Shown piece by piece: positions 37,351 to 48,530 of a stretch of DNA of 64,000 nt (the first letter of the stretch is position 1; each line of letters begins with the position of its first letter). Source of the stretch: Sorex araneus (Eukaryota; Chordata; Mammalia; Eulipotyphla; Soricidae); NCBI RefSeq assembly GCF_027595985.1, contig NC_073305.1, positions 85,345,626 to 85,409,625 on the forward strand, written 5' to 3'. The notes beneath the pieces were generated by a model, which was not told the origin of the DNA, did not search any database, and saw nothing but the letters and a program-made list of their open reading frames with translations. A program made the position numbers and the translations under genes.

Positions 37351-39470
37351 AACATTTTTTTAAAAAAAGGAAAGATGTTTTAAATACAAATGGAAAACAG
37401 AAAAAAAATTTTAATTTTAGCTTTAAAATATTGGATTGGCTTTGGAAGAATTATATTAGGTACTAGAATACACATACAATCAGAAAATTTTAAAAAAAGG
37501 CTAAATAACTTAAAAAAAACAAAAAAGAGAAACAAAACAAAACTGAGGCGTACAACGGAGCAGCAATACCGGTTCTCAGTGTCTATTTCAAGATACACTT
37601 GGAGACAACCATCCGGATTTTCCACTTCCGTTCTTTCGAGCTTAGTAACACTGATAATAAAAAAGAAACCATGATTCCCCCCCCCCCTTGGAAAATAAAC
37701 ATAAGACTAAACATGAGAAAACGCTAACTTATTGGAAGAAAATCGGAGAAACGTTGGTGTCAGTGCTTTTGAGAGCTGGTTGACTGAGACGCACGAACTT
37801 TTTAATTTTTAATATTTTTTTAGGAAACTCGCACTCCCGCCCTTCCACTTCACCCCTCTCCCAAGCACCCTTTTCTACGTGGCCCTCCTTTCCTCCAGCT
37901 GTCACGGGAGTCATCCGGGATGGAAATGAGTGTGGTTAGACCTTTTGCGTTGTGTTTCAGCCCCCGCGCCCCACCCCCCTCCCGCCCCTGCCCTGCTTTC
38001 TGAACTCGCCAGCGCCCGACTCCCGGGCCGGTTGCGTAATTAGGGAGGGTGAGGGCGGGCGGGGCCGCGAGTCCGACCGAGGTGCAGGCCGGGGCTGCTG
38101 CCTTTGGTGCGGGCCCGCCTAGCAGAGACTGAGACTGAGGCAAATCCGGACCAATAAGTTGATCATACTCATCATCAGTTCCTTTCAGAAATGTTACTAG
38201 TTACTTGCGAGCATCTGCATACAGAAAACCTTGCGTTTGTTATAATATGTGTGTCATCTACTAATTTTAAGAACTATAGTAAAAAGAAAAAAAACAATAT
38301 AAATACGTTGATTAGTATGTAATTCCTTCGGAGGGGTATGTAGCATTTCATTCTCTTCTGTTTTCCAAAGCTTTGCCCGCATGGTTTATGAGCTTCTTCA
38401 AAGAGGACTTGGGCTTCCTACACAATCTATAAGGTACAGAGAAAAAAAAAATCCGATCCCTTTTAAATCAAAGCCTGTGTGTCAGACTTCTGCAGGTGCA
38501 CTTCTTTAAAGAAGCTCAAAGGGAATAATTTAGAAAGTGGCCAATAAGAGACAGAAGCAACTCTGAAACTAGTTGCTAACAGATACCTCAGTGTGGAATT
38601 CAGGGGGAGGAAAGGTCTCAAAAAAAGAATTTCAGGGGAGAAAGGAAAGCCTACTGGAGCCCAATATTTTAACTATTGTCCTGTCTCTAAACTGGATTGC
38701 CTTTCCTTGGGCTTTTAGATAATTGCTTTAACGGTGAAAGACGAGGCTTTTCGAGTGGACGAGGGTAGGAGGATGGTACCTGCTTCCATGTTTCTGCAAT
38801 GATCGCTTTCTCACAAGATGCTCTATGAATGAGGTGCTCCCCCTCCCCCCCACTTGCAGTTGTTTTGGCAAATTATGGTAAAATCCTGTAAAGTGAAAGG
38901 AGGTGCATTTTGGCTTTGAAATTTACCGTCAGCATGCACTGGGACTATTCCCAGTGGATAAAGTTTCATGCATTTAACATCTCTGACTTCTGAGAGCGCA
39001 GCCCCTTTGGTGGGCTCCATCTGAGCATTATCATGAAATAAGATCGGGAACCCACTGTCCCCGCCCTCTCAAACACAGTGGGGAAACCCCCTCCCCCGGG
39101 GTAGAGGTGGGTAAGCTAGGTCTCCAAATTTAGTGTCGGCACGCACGCACCTCTTGGCAGTAGACATTAGCACTTTTGCAACGTCTCTTGAAGACAAGGA
39201 CTCAGATTCCCCCCCCCCCCCACCCGCCGGCAGTGTTTACAGTGAGGGTCCGCGGAGAATCAGTTCTGCAGCCCCCACTGGTGTTGGCCTTCCGGGAGGA
39301 GAGGGGTGTTGGTGGAGGAGGGGCCTTAAGAATCAGCCAAGGGCTTTGGGGGGACGTGTTTATGCGGAGAAGGGAGTTTAGGGATCAATTGCAGATGACC
39401 AGAGTGGCCCACAGACAGGCGAACTAAGATGACAACCTCTGCCCATCTCCTACCGCCAGCTTTTTTAGAG

Positions 39471-39489
39471 GGGTGTGTGTGTGTGTGTA

Positions 39490-39528
<39 letters not shown>
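39471..39528. repeat. (GT)n microsatellite in the 3' UTR
   Basis: GT repeats with TATGTGTATA interruptions. Transcribed as part of the probable TFAP2B 3' UTR. Confidence 0.9.
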
Positions 39529-41682
39529 AGGGTGGGGAACTGTGTGTGCAGGGCTCAAGCCCAGAGAAGCTGAGAAGAGCTAGAAGTTACGGTGAGTGTA
39601 GTCACTCCACCTCTCCCCAGCCCAGGAGCCTGCGCCTTCGTCCGAGGGCCTGGCCCGATCGCATTAGGTGTATTCTGCTTGCACAAGGCCGGGAGAAATC
39701 ACACTGAAAACCATCGTCTCCTTTCCTTGCAGGGCAACGCGCCCCACGCGTGTGACGTGCGAGAGACGCGATGGACGCGCCTCGCTCTTACTGTGCAGGT
39801 CCTGAGAGCGTGTGGGCCACTCGCGCCCAGTCGTGTTGAGGACATAGAATCAGCCGCTGGAAGGGCCGCGGGCCGGGGGGGCCCTTCCGGCTCTCGGTCT
39901 CACCCTACAGGGCTCAGGCTACCGAGAAAGCCCCGGTTCTCCAGTAGGTAATGGGGCGGCGCCCCCGGGCTGCAGGCGGGACGAGATCTCAGGCCCTTTT
40001 AAACCAGCGGCCACCCCACCCGCCCATTCCCAGAGAGCGAAAGACCTTAAGGAAAAAAAAAAATTGCCCAGGGAATCGGAAGCTTCCCCGTTTTTTCCAG
40101 AACAAGAACTCCCTCCGCCCACTTCACGCCCCTGGAGGCCGGGGGTGGGACAGGAATGGTCTGATTTGGCTCTGCGGGCTGCCCGGGTTGCCCCCGCGCC
40201 CGCATCCGTGCGTCCCTCCCCGGCCCCAGCTCCCTGGGGCTCCCGAAGCGCCTCCTCCCCCCGCAACCCCACCACTCTCGTGGGGGTGAGCCACTGTCCC
40301 CTCTTCCTTCCTCGTTTCTCCTTTCATGTACAATTCCCACCCCCCTAACCCCCCACCCCCGCTTTCGTTAGCCGGGCCCGCTACGTTTGTCTGATAATTG
40401 AGTTATTAAAAGATTTGGTTTCCTTGGGCCCATAAATCAATAAACAGTAGGATTAACGCAAGAGTTTGCCTTTTAAGTCAAGGGAAACGTTTAGAGCAAA
40501 CCCTTTTGAGCTTTGTTTTCACACCAAACAGGTGAGTTGCAGTTCTCCTTCCACCCCTGCACTCTTTGGACATTTTATCCACGCCTCATGCCCTCTCCTA
40601 AACGCTCGGTCCCAAACCAAAATAGCGAAAAGACAGAACGGAGTCAGGATGTGGCAGGCTGTCTTCACACTTTCCACTTTGTAAGTTCCTTTGGAGGTTC
40701 CAAAAGTCTCAGACCATTCCGACCTCGGCTTATTGTATACTGTGGATCTCCAGGGAGCAAGGGGAAAAGGAAGGCTGTCCTGTGCAAGGATACCATTATG
40801 GAAATGATTTTGAATTTTGCCACCAAACTGAGATGGTGACCTTCTCTCTCCCACCCTCCACCCTAATTATCTTGCATTTCTTTCCTTCGCTCTGGCTCCA
40901 TTTCCTTAGCTTCCTCCATCCCCATTTAAAGAACCAGAGAAACTTTCAAAGACCTGGCTATTTTATTTTCTTTGGCCAAGGAAACTACTTTCTCTCAAGC
41001 AGTTATTTCACATCCTATGAAAAGTTTGGTCAAATGGAAAACCCGAAACCCCGAACTTATCTACACACTCTTCTTCCCGTCCAAAACTTAACTTACAAGG
41101 GCAACTCACTTCTACTTAGAGCTTTTATAGAGGATTTGTCATCACATCTGATATACTGTGTATAATACATTATGTCAAAGGATAATAATAACCTTAAACC
41201 ATCGGATGTTGCCTCAAGAACCCAAACAGTGTTCTCCCTCCTGTGCTGATGTATGTTTAATTATCTATCGGGGTTAAAAAAATCAAAATTCGTTTTGTTT
41301 CCTTTCAAAAAGCAGAATGAATACTGTTCTTTAAATACCCAAAGCAACACTTTTTTTTTTTGAGTTGGTCTCTAATTCACTAATATTGTTTTGCCACACA
41401 ATTGAGAAATATTGTCTCTTCAGGAGAAGAGCTCTGGAGGGTGTCCATGTTAAGTTTGTATATATTTATTTATGCTTAATTTAATGGGAATGTGTAAATA
41501 TGGCGAGCAAGTAGTTTGGGATTATTTATCTGTGAATCTATACCTCTGTGAATGGGTGGTTAAAAAAAAAAACGCTTGACCCTAGGTAGAATTCTATCTG
41601 AATTTTTCTGTTCTTTATAGACAAACTGTTATGGTAATGGGTAGAAATTGGTTTATTGTCCAGTGTTGATCTGATTTACATA

Positions 41683-41688
41683 AATAAA
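41683..41688 (+). terminator. TFAP2B: Polyadenylation signal of TFAP2B
   Basis: AATAAA is followed 6-30 nt later by a GT-rich element (GTTGTGTTTTTGTTGTG), the canonical arrangement for cleavage near 41700. Confidence 0.75.
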
Positions 41689-41709
41689 AAGATTGTTGTG
41701 TTTTTGTTG

Positions 41710-43730
41710 TGTTTTCATCTTTAGTTTCTTGAATGTGGATACTGTTTAATTTTACAGACAGTAAAAATAATTATAGCCAAGACTTTTTTTTTGTTCCCCG
41801 CCACCCCCATCATCAAAACACAGGCAGTGTCTTCATTACAGCATAAATACAAAATAATCTTTGCTTCTCGGAAATACAGACACTTGTTTTCACTAGGTGT
41901 TTTAATTTAACTTTTAAAATTTCAAACCGACTTCTATTTCTAACCAGATTTGCAATAAAAATGTTAATTGCATCTTTTGGCTTATTTTACCTTAAAAAAA
42001 AAAACCCAAGACGTGAGATATACTTCCCAGGTAACTAAAAGAATTCTGTGTCAGAGTAACTAAAGGGCTCTGGATTCCAAGTCAAAGATTACAATTCCCT
42101 TTCCTGAGTTGGGATAGGGGTTTGGCGGGGCATTCCTTGAAGGAGATGGATCAGGAGGGATGCCTGCAGGGCCAAGTAAGGTTCCAGCATGCCGAACCTT
42201 GGAATGTGGGAATTAAAGGGCTCATTTCAGGATGGAACCCAACTCTGACCTCACTCCTAGAGCCAGGCCCTCCATAAACAAATGTGGAAAAGCTTCCTTG
42301 ACCCAGTGGAGGAAAGAGGCGGCTCTTACCTTAGGCTCAAAGGCTTGTCTAGAGAAGCAGAGCTATTCTTATTTGGGTTAATGGGCTGCAGCCCAGCCCT
42401 AATGGGTTGCGGTGATCACACATCTTCTCAATCTGTATTTCATCCCAAAGCTTGGTGTCTTCCCCGAGGCAAGTAAAGTCATCCAAGATGTTACACAGTT
42501 TGAAAAAGTCACTTTCTTTTGGACCTCAAGGTCTTTATAGGTCTAATTTGCCCTCCGAAGGTCCTTTCCAACAACTACATTACCTATAAAAAGCAGAAAC
42601 AGCAATAGTTGTATACAATTAAGGAAAATTGGCCAGGTTAAGTCTTAGTGACTCCAAATTGTGGGTGCTTAGCATATAGTTGGTGCTCAGTTAATAATGC
42701 ACGTTCTTATCAATTTTCTGTTTTTCAGGTGAATCATTCCCAGTTGGACTCCCTATAGGGAAAGACTAGAGGGACAATGGAATCTGCTTTATGTGAGAGT
42801 TCCCACTTCTTGGCTTCCTTAAGAAAAAGGTGGGGGGGAAGATTAGAACTATAGAAAAAAACTGAATGTAAAAGTCCCCACCTAAGAAAGAGAAGTAGAA
42901 GGAATGAAAACCAATGTGTGTTTGAGATATGCCACCCATTTACCTAGAGGTATATGTGTCTTTATCTGGCTCAGTGGTATTACAGTGTTTTCTGTTCATT
43001 TGCTTTTGGGAGAGTGAGTGACTGGTGACCACTGGAACTGTAGGTAGGTAGTAATTTTCATAACCTATGAAAGATTTTCCTACAAAGGGTTCGCTACAGC
43101 TATGGAGAATCATCTAATAATTCCTTAGGTAAATTCCAGACCTTTCTCTCTTTTCCCCATCATTGACAAGGAGGGGATGTGAGAAAATCGCTTTACTAGG
43201 TAAAGAAAAAAAAAAAAAAGGTTCAGAGGGACCTTATTGGGAAAGAATTGGAGAAAAGACCTGGAAGAAAAAACTGGAAAGGTGTAGACAGTGTTGCCTA
43301 ACCAAATCGCCCGGGGCTGCTCGTCACAGCTCTTCAGTCTCATTGTTACTGTCTCACCAGGGCTGTGAAGTAAGGGTCTCAGCCCGACCACGGGTTCAGT
43401 GAGGGGGTAATCCTACAGGAAGTCCTCACAGGAGGCGTCCAGCCCGGTGCTGGGGGGCGGGATGGGGGTTGGAGTGTGTGTGCGCATGTGAGGAGGGTGG
43501 TTACAGTGAACCAAACCACTCGCACTCCCTCTCGTGTTAACGGTTTAAGGACCCTGAACAAAAATTAAAAATAACGCTAGGCAGAAGAACAAGTCCTTTC
43601 CCGAAGCCACTCCCGACTCTCCGACATCAAGTGCCTTCCACGCCGGGACTCGGAGGGCGATTGTCTATTCTATAGAGGCTCAGAAATTAAACGTGCAGCC
43701 TACAAGTCCATTAATTTTAGCTTCCCATTA
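41710..43730. other. Intergenic sequence after TFAP2B
   Basis: Unique sequence apart from a likely antisense MIR tail at 42662-42705 (GTGCTTAGCATATAGTTGGT, TGCTCAGTTAATAATG). No gene recognised. Confidence 0.45.
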
Positions 43731-43857
43731 ATCTATTTATAAGTGAGCCAGAGCTGGCTCTATAAATACAGTCCTATAAAATTGAACTCCTTCCCCATAA
43801 ATCTTCCAAGTTGTTTATTTACGTGGCTTCCCTCGCCTTCCAAGGAGCCGCCTTTAA
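43731..43857 (+). repeat. 127-bp element, copy 1 of a local duplication
   Basis: From ATCTATTTATAAG to AGCCGCCTTTAAA. It contains a 7-bp inverted repeat around AG (GAGCCAG/CTGGCTC), a MEF2-like CTATAAATAC, and CCATAAATCTTCCAAGTTGT. Copy 2 lies at 44858-44983 in the same orientation. Confidence 0.85.
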
Positions 43858-44740
43858 ACCGGGAGAGCGGAGCCCGAGCGCGGCCGGGACGGGGGAGCCC
43901 CGCTCCCATCGCCCGCTCCCGGGGAAAAGGAGGACGCGCGCGGAGGAGCGGGAAAGGGGTGCAGAAAGCGGCGAGGGAAACTCATTCTTCCTTCCTGACT
44001 TGGTTTCCTTCTTTGCGCTCCCCGACTCAGGCCCGCCCTATTTCCCATCAGAAGCTTCACGGTGATTTATATGGTCATAAACAGCATTCTGGAGCCGAGA
44101 GCCTCTCTCATAGCTTGGGGTAAACTCCTTTTTCACTTCTCTGGCAGCCACTCTTTGGAACTCGGGCCTCATAAATAATCCCTTCGCTTCCTTAGGATGG
44201 GGTCAGGCAAACGGCTCCCGGGCTCCACATTCTTGACTTGGTCCCTCCCCCAGCGCACAGGTTGGTGCAATCCCGCCGCCTTTCGCCCACGTTGCCAGGA
44301 CTCCGGCGCGCACAGCTGCGCGGAGAGCGAACGCGCGCGCCCCGACACTCCCGGCCCAGCGCCGCATGTGTGTGTGTGTCTGTGTGTCTGTGTCTGTGTG
44401 TGCGCGCGCACGTCCCGCCCGCGCCCCGCCCCGCCCGCACCCAGCGCACGCTCCGGCCGCCGCAACACCGCTCCGGGCACGCTCGCGGCGGGGGCCGGGC
44501 CCGGGCCGCAGCGCGCACGCACGCACGCGCACGCACGCACTCTCGCACGCACGCACGCGCCGCGCGCCCCGGGCGGGATTCGGGCGGCCTGCGCCCCGGC
44601 GCGGCCTCTCGGCGAGGATTTCCGCTGCGTGCTTGTGGGGCGGGCGCGACCTGGGCGCCAAGTTTGCACCTCGCCCAACCTCGGCAACTCTTTCCCCCGC
44701 TTCCCCAAGCTGTTTGTTCGTAGATTAAGGCAGCAGGTTT
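43858..44740. promoter_or_regulatory. CpG island downstream of TFAP2B
   Basis: Dense CG dinucleotides with (GT)n and (CACG)n inserts (44366-44410 and 44510-44560). It lies about 2.2 kb past the TFAP2B poly(A) signal and is bracketed by the two copies of the 127-bp element. It may mark an unrecognised promoter. The long open frames on both strands are compositional. Confidence 0.65.
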
Positions 44741-44857
44741 GTCACATAAATTCAATACACGTACCACGCTGGTCACAGGCTAGCAAGGTCAGGGAGCGAG
44801 ATACATACACATACATTACATTATGCATGTATATTATATATACATACATATGTATAT

Positions 44858-44983
44858 ATCTATGTTTATAAGTGAGCCAGAGCTGGCTCTATAAATACAA
44901 TTTTATAAAATTGAACTTCCCATAAATCTTCCAAGTTGTTTATTTACGTGACTATCCTTGCCTTCTAATGAGCCGCATTTAGA
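44858..44983 (+). repeat. 127-bp element, copy 2 of a local duplication
   Basis: It repeats copy 1 with scattered substitutions and a 4-bp deletion in the ACTCCTTCCCC stretch. The inverted repeat GAGCCAG/CTGGCTC, CTATAAATAC and AAATCTTCCAAGTTGTTTAT are unchanged. Confidence 0.85.
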
Positions 44984-45000
44984 ATATGTATTCTATATAT

Positions 45001-45240
45001 GGGCTGGAGCAATAGCACAGCGGGTAGGTTGTTTGCCTTGCAAGCGGCGGACGGGTTTGATTCTCCGCCCCTTGCGGAGAGCCAGGCAAGCTACCCAGAG
45101 TATCTCACCCACATGGCAGAGCCTGGCAAGCTACCCATGGCGTATTGGATATGCAGAAAACAGTAACAAGTCTCACAATGGAGACATTACTGGTGCCCAC
45201 TGGAGCAAATTGTTGACCAACAGGATGACAGTAACAGTGA
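45001..45240 (+). repeat. Chimeric SINE: SOR-like head with RTE-derived 3' tail
   Basis: The head GGGCTGGAGCAATAGCACAG has an A box (TAGCACAGCGG, 45013-45023) and a degenerate B box. A middle section with two GGCAAGCTACC words follows, then from about 45180 GAGACATTACTGGTGCCCAC, TGGAGCAAATTG and CAGGATGACAGTAAC, aligned to the RTE copy at 3694-3750. It has no poly(A) tail. Flanks TATTCTATATAT (44989-45000) and TATTTTATATAT (45241-45252) look like a 12-nt target site duplication with one mismatch. Confidence 0.85.
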
Positions 45241-45252
45241 TATTTTATATAT

Positions 45253-46137
45253 ATATGTATATATATAATATTGCCCCACTCGCGTTTGAATTCTATTGGC
45301 TCCTCTCCCTTACCCCCCTACCCCCCGACCCCCTTCACACACATACACTCACGTTTTCTCTCCAAAGGGACTGTAGACTCCTGGAACTGATGTAGGCGGG
45401 GTGTCCAGACCTAAAGGAGGTTCACACCTTCCTTTGGGAGAGCCCTCCCCGTAAACATGCTCTTTCAAGTTTGTTTGTTTTTAAAGCAGCATAATACTCA
45501 GTGGACTTAGCAGAGCATGACATGCCCAGGCCTCACGGAGGGCAGTTCGGGCAGTCATCTGTGACTCGACCACCAGTTAACGTCCTGATCGTCCCTGTTC
45601 CCGGAGATATTATTAGCAAACGTTTCAAGGATGTGGCTGTCAGGTGTCATTAGCCAATGCATTTAACAGGGCGGAGGCCAGTGGCAGGGGTGTATAGGTG
45701 GAGAGTAACTTCTTTGGGAGGTCAGAGTCTCAACTCTATAATAGCCAGAGGCTCAGAGCTGCACTGACATTTATCAAACATCTGGAGAAAAGAGGCTGGC
45801 ACACGAATTGTAGGGTATAGAGACTTCTCTGGCATGGGTAATGAGTATACAAGCTTCACTGGGTGAAGACTCCAATGCAAATATAGTCTACCATATACAG
45901 AAACTGGAGGCAAAGAGGGAGCTAACCCAGTGGGTTCTAGCCATCACTGTAAGAATCCTTTGGTCCCCAGCACTAAAACCTGACATCCAAATGCACCGTT
46001 AGAACCCTGGCAGCTGGGAAGTACCTGGTTAGGAGGAAGTGGACAAAAGCACAATAGTAATAAAGTTTCCAAGGAAAATATTTTTTATTTTTTCCAAACA
46101 GTGGTGAGTTTTACTGCTAAAGTCATTCATTTGAGGG
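45253..46137. other. Unassigned intergenic sequence
   Basis: It begins with TA-rich simple sequence and a CACACACATACAC tract. Nothing else recognised. Confidence 0.4.
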
Positions 46138-46305
46138 ACTGGAGAGATAGTACAGCAGGCAGGGCACTTGCCTTACACACAGTGGATGAGGACTGGATCC
46201 CTGGCATCCCTATGTGGACCCCTGAGCACCACCAGGACTAATTCCTGAATGCAGAGCCAGGTATAACTCCCTGAGAATCACTGAGTGTGGTCCAAAAAAC
46301 AATAC
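46138..46305 (+). repeat. SOR-type SINE, diverged
   Basis: GACTGGAGAGATAGTACAGC, CACTTGCCTTACACACAGTG, GAGCACCACCAGGACTAATT and a GTGTGGTCCAAAAAAC end. Confidence 0.75.
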
Positions 46306-46384
46306 ATAAATTCATTTGTTTGAGGTTTGCAAAGCGGTGGTGGGGAGTTATATAAGATCACTGGTAAAACCCCAATTAATACAT

Positions 46385-46619
46385 GTAGCACTATTGTCCC
46401 GTTGTTCATCGATTTGCTTGAGTGGGCACCAGTAATGTCACCATTGTGAGACTTGTTACTGTTTTTGGCATAGTGAATATGCCATGGGGAGCTTGCCAGG
46501 CTGCCGTGTGGGCGGAATACTCTCGGTAGCTTGCCGGCTCTCCTAGAGGGACGGAGGAATTGAACCCAGATCAGCCGCATGCAAGGGAAACACCCTACCC
46601 ACTGTGCTATTGCTCCAGT
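46385..46619 (-). repeat. Chimeric SINE with RTE-derived tail and perfect TSD
   Basis: Antisense: the RTE-like end comes first (CCCGTTGTTCATCGATTTGC, GTGGGCACCAGTAATGTCAC), then the middle section, then the head GTGCTATTGCTCCAGTC. It is flanked by a perfect 14-bp duplication CCCAATTAATACAT (46371-46384 and 46620-46633). It has no A-tail, and the duplication does not begin with an A-run, unlike the L1-type duplications around SOR copies nearby. Confidence 0.92.
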
Positions 46620-46717
46620 CCCAATTAATACATAGAAAACAAATATAAAACCAAGTCATGCATGCACGCAAACACATGTATGTGTGAGGACATCTTTGAG
46701 ACCATGCTATTAATCTT

Positions 46718-46888
46718 TTTTTTTCTTTTTGGGTCACACCCGGTGATGCACAGGGGTTACTCCTGGCTTTGCACTCAGGAATTACTCCTGGCGGTGCTCA
46801 GGGGACCATATGGGATGCTGGGATTCGAATCCGGGTTGGCCACATGCAAGGCAAATGCCGTACCCGCTATGCTATCGCTCCAGCCCCT
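46718..46888 (-). repeat. SOR-type SINE with perfect TSD
   Basis: A full-length, low-divergence antisense copy. ATGCTATTAATCTT flanks it at 46704-46717 and 46889-46902. The duplication begins at the A-tail with an AAGA run in the SINE sense, as expected for L1-driven insertion. Confidence 0.95.
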
Positions 46889-47049
46889 ATGCTATTAATC
46901 TTGAACCAGGAAAATAGGTGAGAAGCCTTTGTGGGGCTATGTGGGACTACCCATTTAGGATATTTTTACACACATGGGCAAGCAGTACCATGATGTGAAA
47001 ATTACCCAATATCTGAACTAAACCCAAACAACTCCCCAAGAAAGCAGCT

Positions 47050-47225
47050 TTTTTTTTTTGGCTTTTTGGGTCACGCCTGGCTATGCACAGGGGTTACTCC
47101 TCGCTCTGCACTCAGGAATTACTCCTGGTGGTGTTCCGGGGACCATATGGGATGCTGGGAATTGAACCAGGGCCGGCCGCGTGCAAGGCAAACGCCCTAC
47201 CCGCTGTGCTATCACTCCAGCCCCC
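47050..47225 (-). repeat. SOR-type SINE
   Basis: A full-length antisense copy. Flanks AAAGCAGCTTT and AAAGCAACTTT suggest an 11-nt duplication with one mismatch. Confidence 0.93.
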
Positions 47226-48233
47226 ATAAAGCAACTTTAACAAACGTGATTCCCCCCCCACATTGTCCTGAGTCCCCATATATGTTAAGGAATAAAGAAA
47301 AAACATTTAATCTTATTTCTTAGGTTTGAAGGCACTTGCTTTCAGAGACAGACTTCGACTTCTTTTCTCCCGAGATTCCCTATATTGGAAACTCCAAGGA
47401 TTTGAGGCAGTAGCACAGTTTTTAATCTTTTTATGGGTTGTTTCACATACTTTCTCTCTTGCTCTTTATAGAGTGGGGTGGGGGATCACTCAGGCATGTG
47501 CCCCACTGAGTAATTCATTCACTCTTATGTTCAATGTAAATATTCTTTTCTTCTTCAAAGATAAGGGCCATTCAAAACAATGGAACCAAATAATCCAAAG
47601 AAGGATCAAGCTGATCTCAGTGCCTCTGACCTCTTACCCTTCTTTAAATTCTCAGTACTGAACATCTGTGTGGATAGCCACAGTCTGAAAGTAATAGAGA
47701 CAAATAGAGCATTTTAGTTTTTCTTTGGTGAGAGGGGTTTGGGCACAAGGAAGCAAAAACTTTACGGCACAGCTTTGCAGGTTGAAACCAGAAGAATAAT
47801 GACCTCTAGAACTTGCTGCTTTGTTGGTCTGAGGGAATTGAACATAGTAATCATCCTGTAATCAGTAATCACACTGAAGTTCTCACTGAAGCTATAATGG
47901 TGCTATAAGCCATATTTCTCCTTTATTAAGTCTGTGGACATCACACCCCCTCCACAATTCTATTAGTTTTTGTTTCTTAACCAGAAAAGTCATCTCCCTG
48001 TCTCTAGCCTTACCTGTGAGTACTAATAAATTTGGCTCTAAAATGCATTCTCAGTCTCCTACCCCTTTGGAGAAGATTTTTCTTGTAATTCTACTTAAGA
48101 ACAAACTAAAGTCAACTTTGACAACTCGACAAAACATACATCTACCACGTGTTAATCAATTTATTGAAAACTGTTTCAAGTACCAGTGTTAAAAAGTTGT
48201 GAAAACAGTTTTGAGGGAATTTGCAAGAGTTCA
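47226..48233. other. Unassigned intergenic sequence
   Basis: No gene or repeat recognised. Confidence 0.4.
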
Positions 48234-48408
48234 GGGGCTAGCCGGATTGATAGTAGAGTGAATAGGGTATTTGCCTTGTATGGGGCCGACCCGAGTTAAA
48301 TCCCCTGAATCCCATGTGGTCCCCCGAGCACCGCCAGGAGTGACTCCTGAGTGCAGAGCGAGGAGTAACCCCTGAGCATCAACAGGTGTGACCCAAAAAG
48401 AAAAAAAA
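48234..48408 (+). repeat. SOR-type SINE
   Basis: Head GGGGCTAGCCGGATTGATAG, body GAGCACCGCCAGGAGTGACT, end GTGTGACCCAAAAAG and poly(A). Confidence 0.9.
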
Positions 48409-48530
48409 TGCAGTCATTAGTAGAGTAAGGTAGGCTAGGATAATCCATTAGAGAACTGACCTCCCAAAAGGCCAAGACTGGAGTCATAAGTTTTCTCAAT
48501 ATATGTTCTATTGGCAGTCTTGGATTTTTT

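Larger units (their letters stand above)
37351..41705 (+). other. TFAP2B: TFAP2B 3' UTR
   Basis: About 4.35 kb from the stop to just after the AATAAA at 41683. This agrees with the long 3' UTR I recall for human TFAP2B. It contains no SINE or L1, a GC-rich middle (39600-40280), a GT microsatellite and conserved-looking AT-rich blocks (37380-37560, 40380-40460, 41460-41560). Another AATAAA near 37693 could give a much shorter transcript. The extent is inferred from the signals; no transcript evidence is available. Confidence 0.7.

Noticed and set aside
44169..44871. Overlapping open frames of 120-224 codons at the downstream CpG island
   Set aside because: Compositional artefacts rich in alanine, arginine and cysteine-valine repeats from (GT)n and (CACG)n. 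No domain is recognisable.
45013..45063. tRNA gene at the SINE heads
   Set aside because: A-box and B-box are present but there is no complete cloverleaf or anticodon stem. They are SINE promoters.
46662..46898. Recurring peptides of the type GSHPVMHRGYSWLCTQELLL in many short frames
   Set aside because: These are translations of the antisense SOR SINE, seen at 7166, 30280, 46662, 47066, 48511, 52104, 56562 and 60270, not a gene family.
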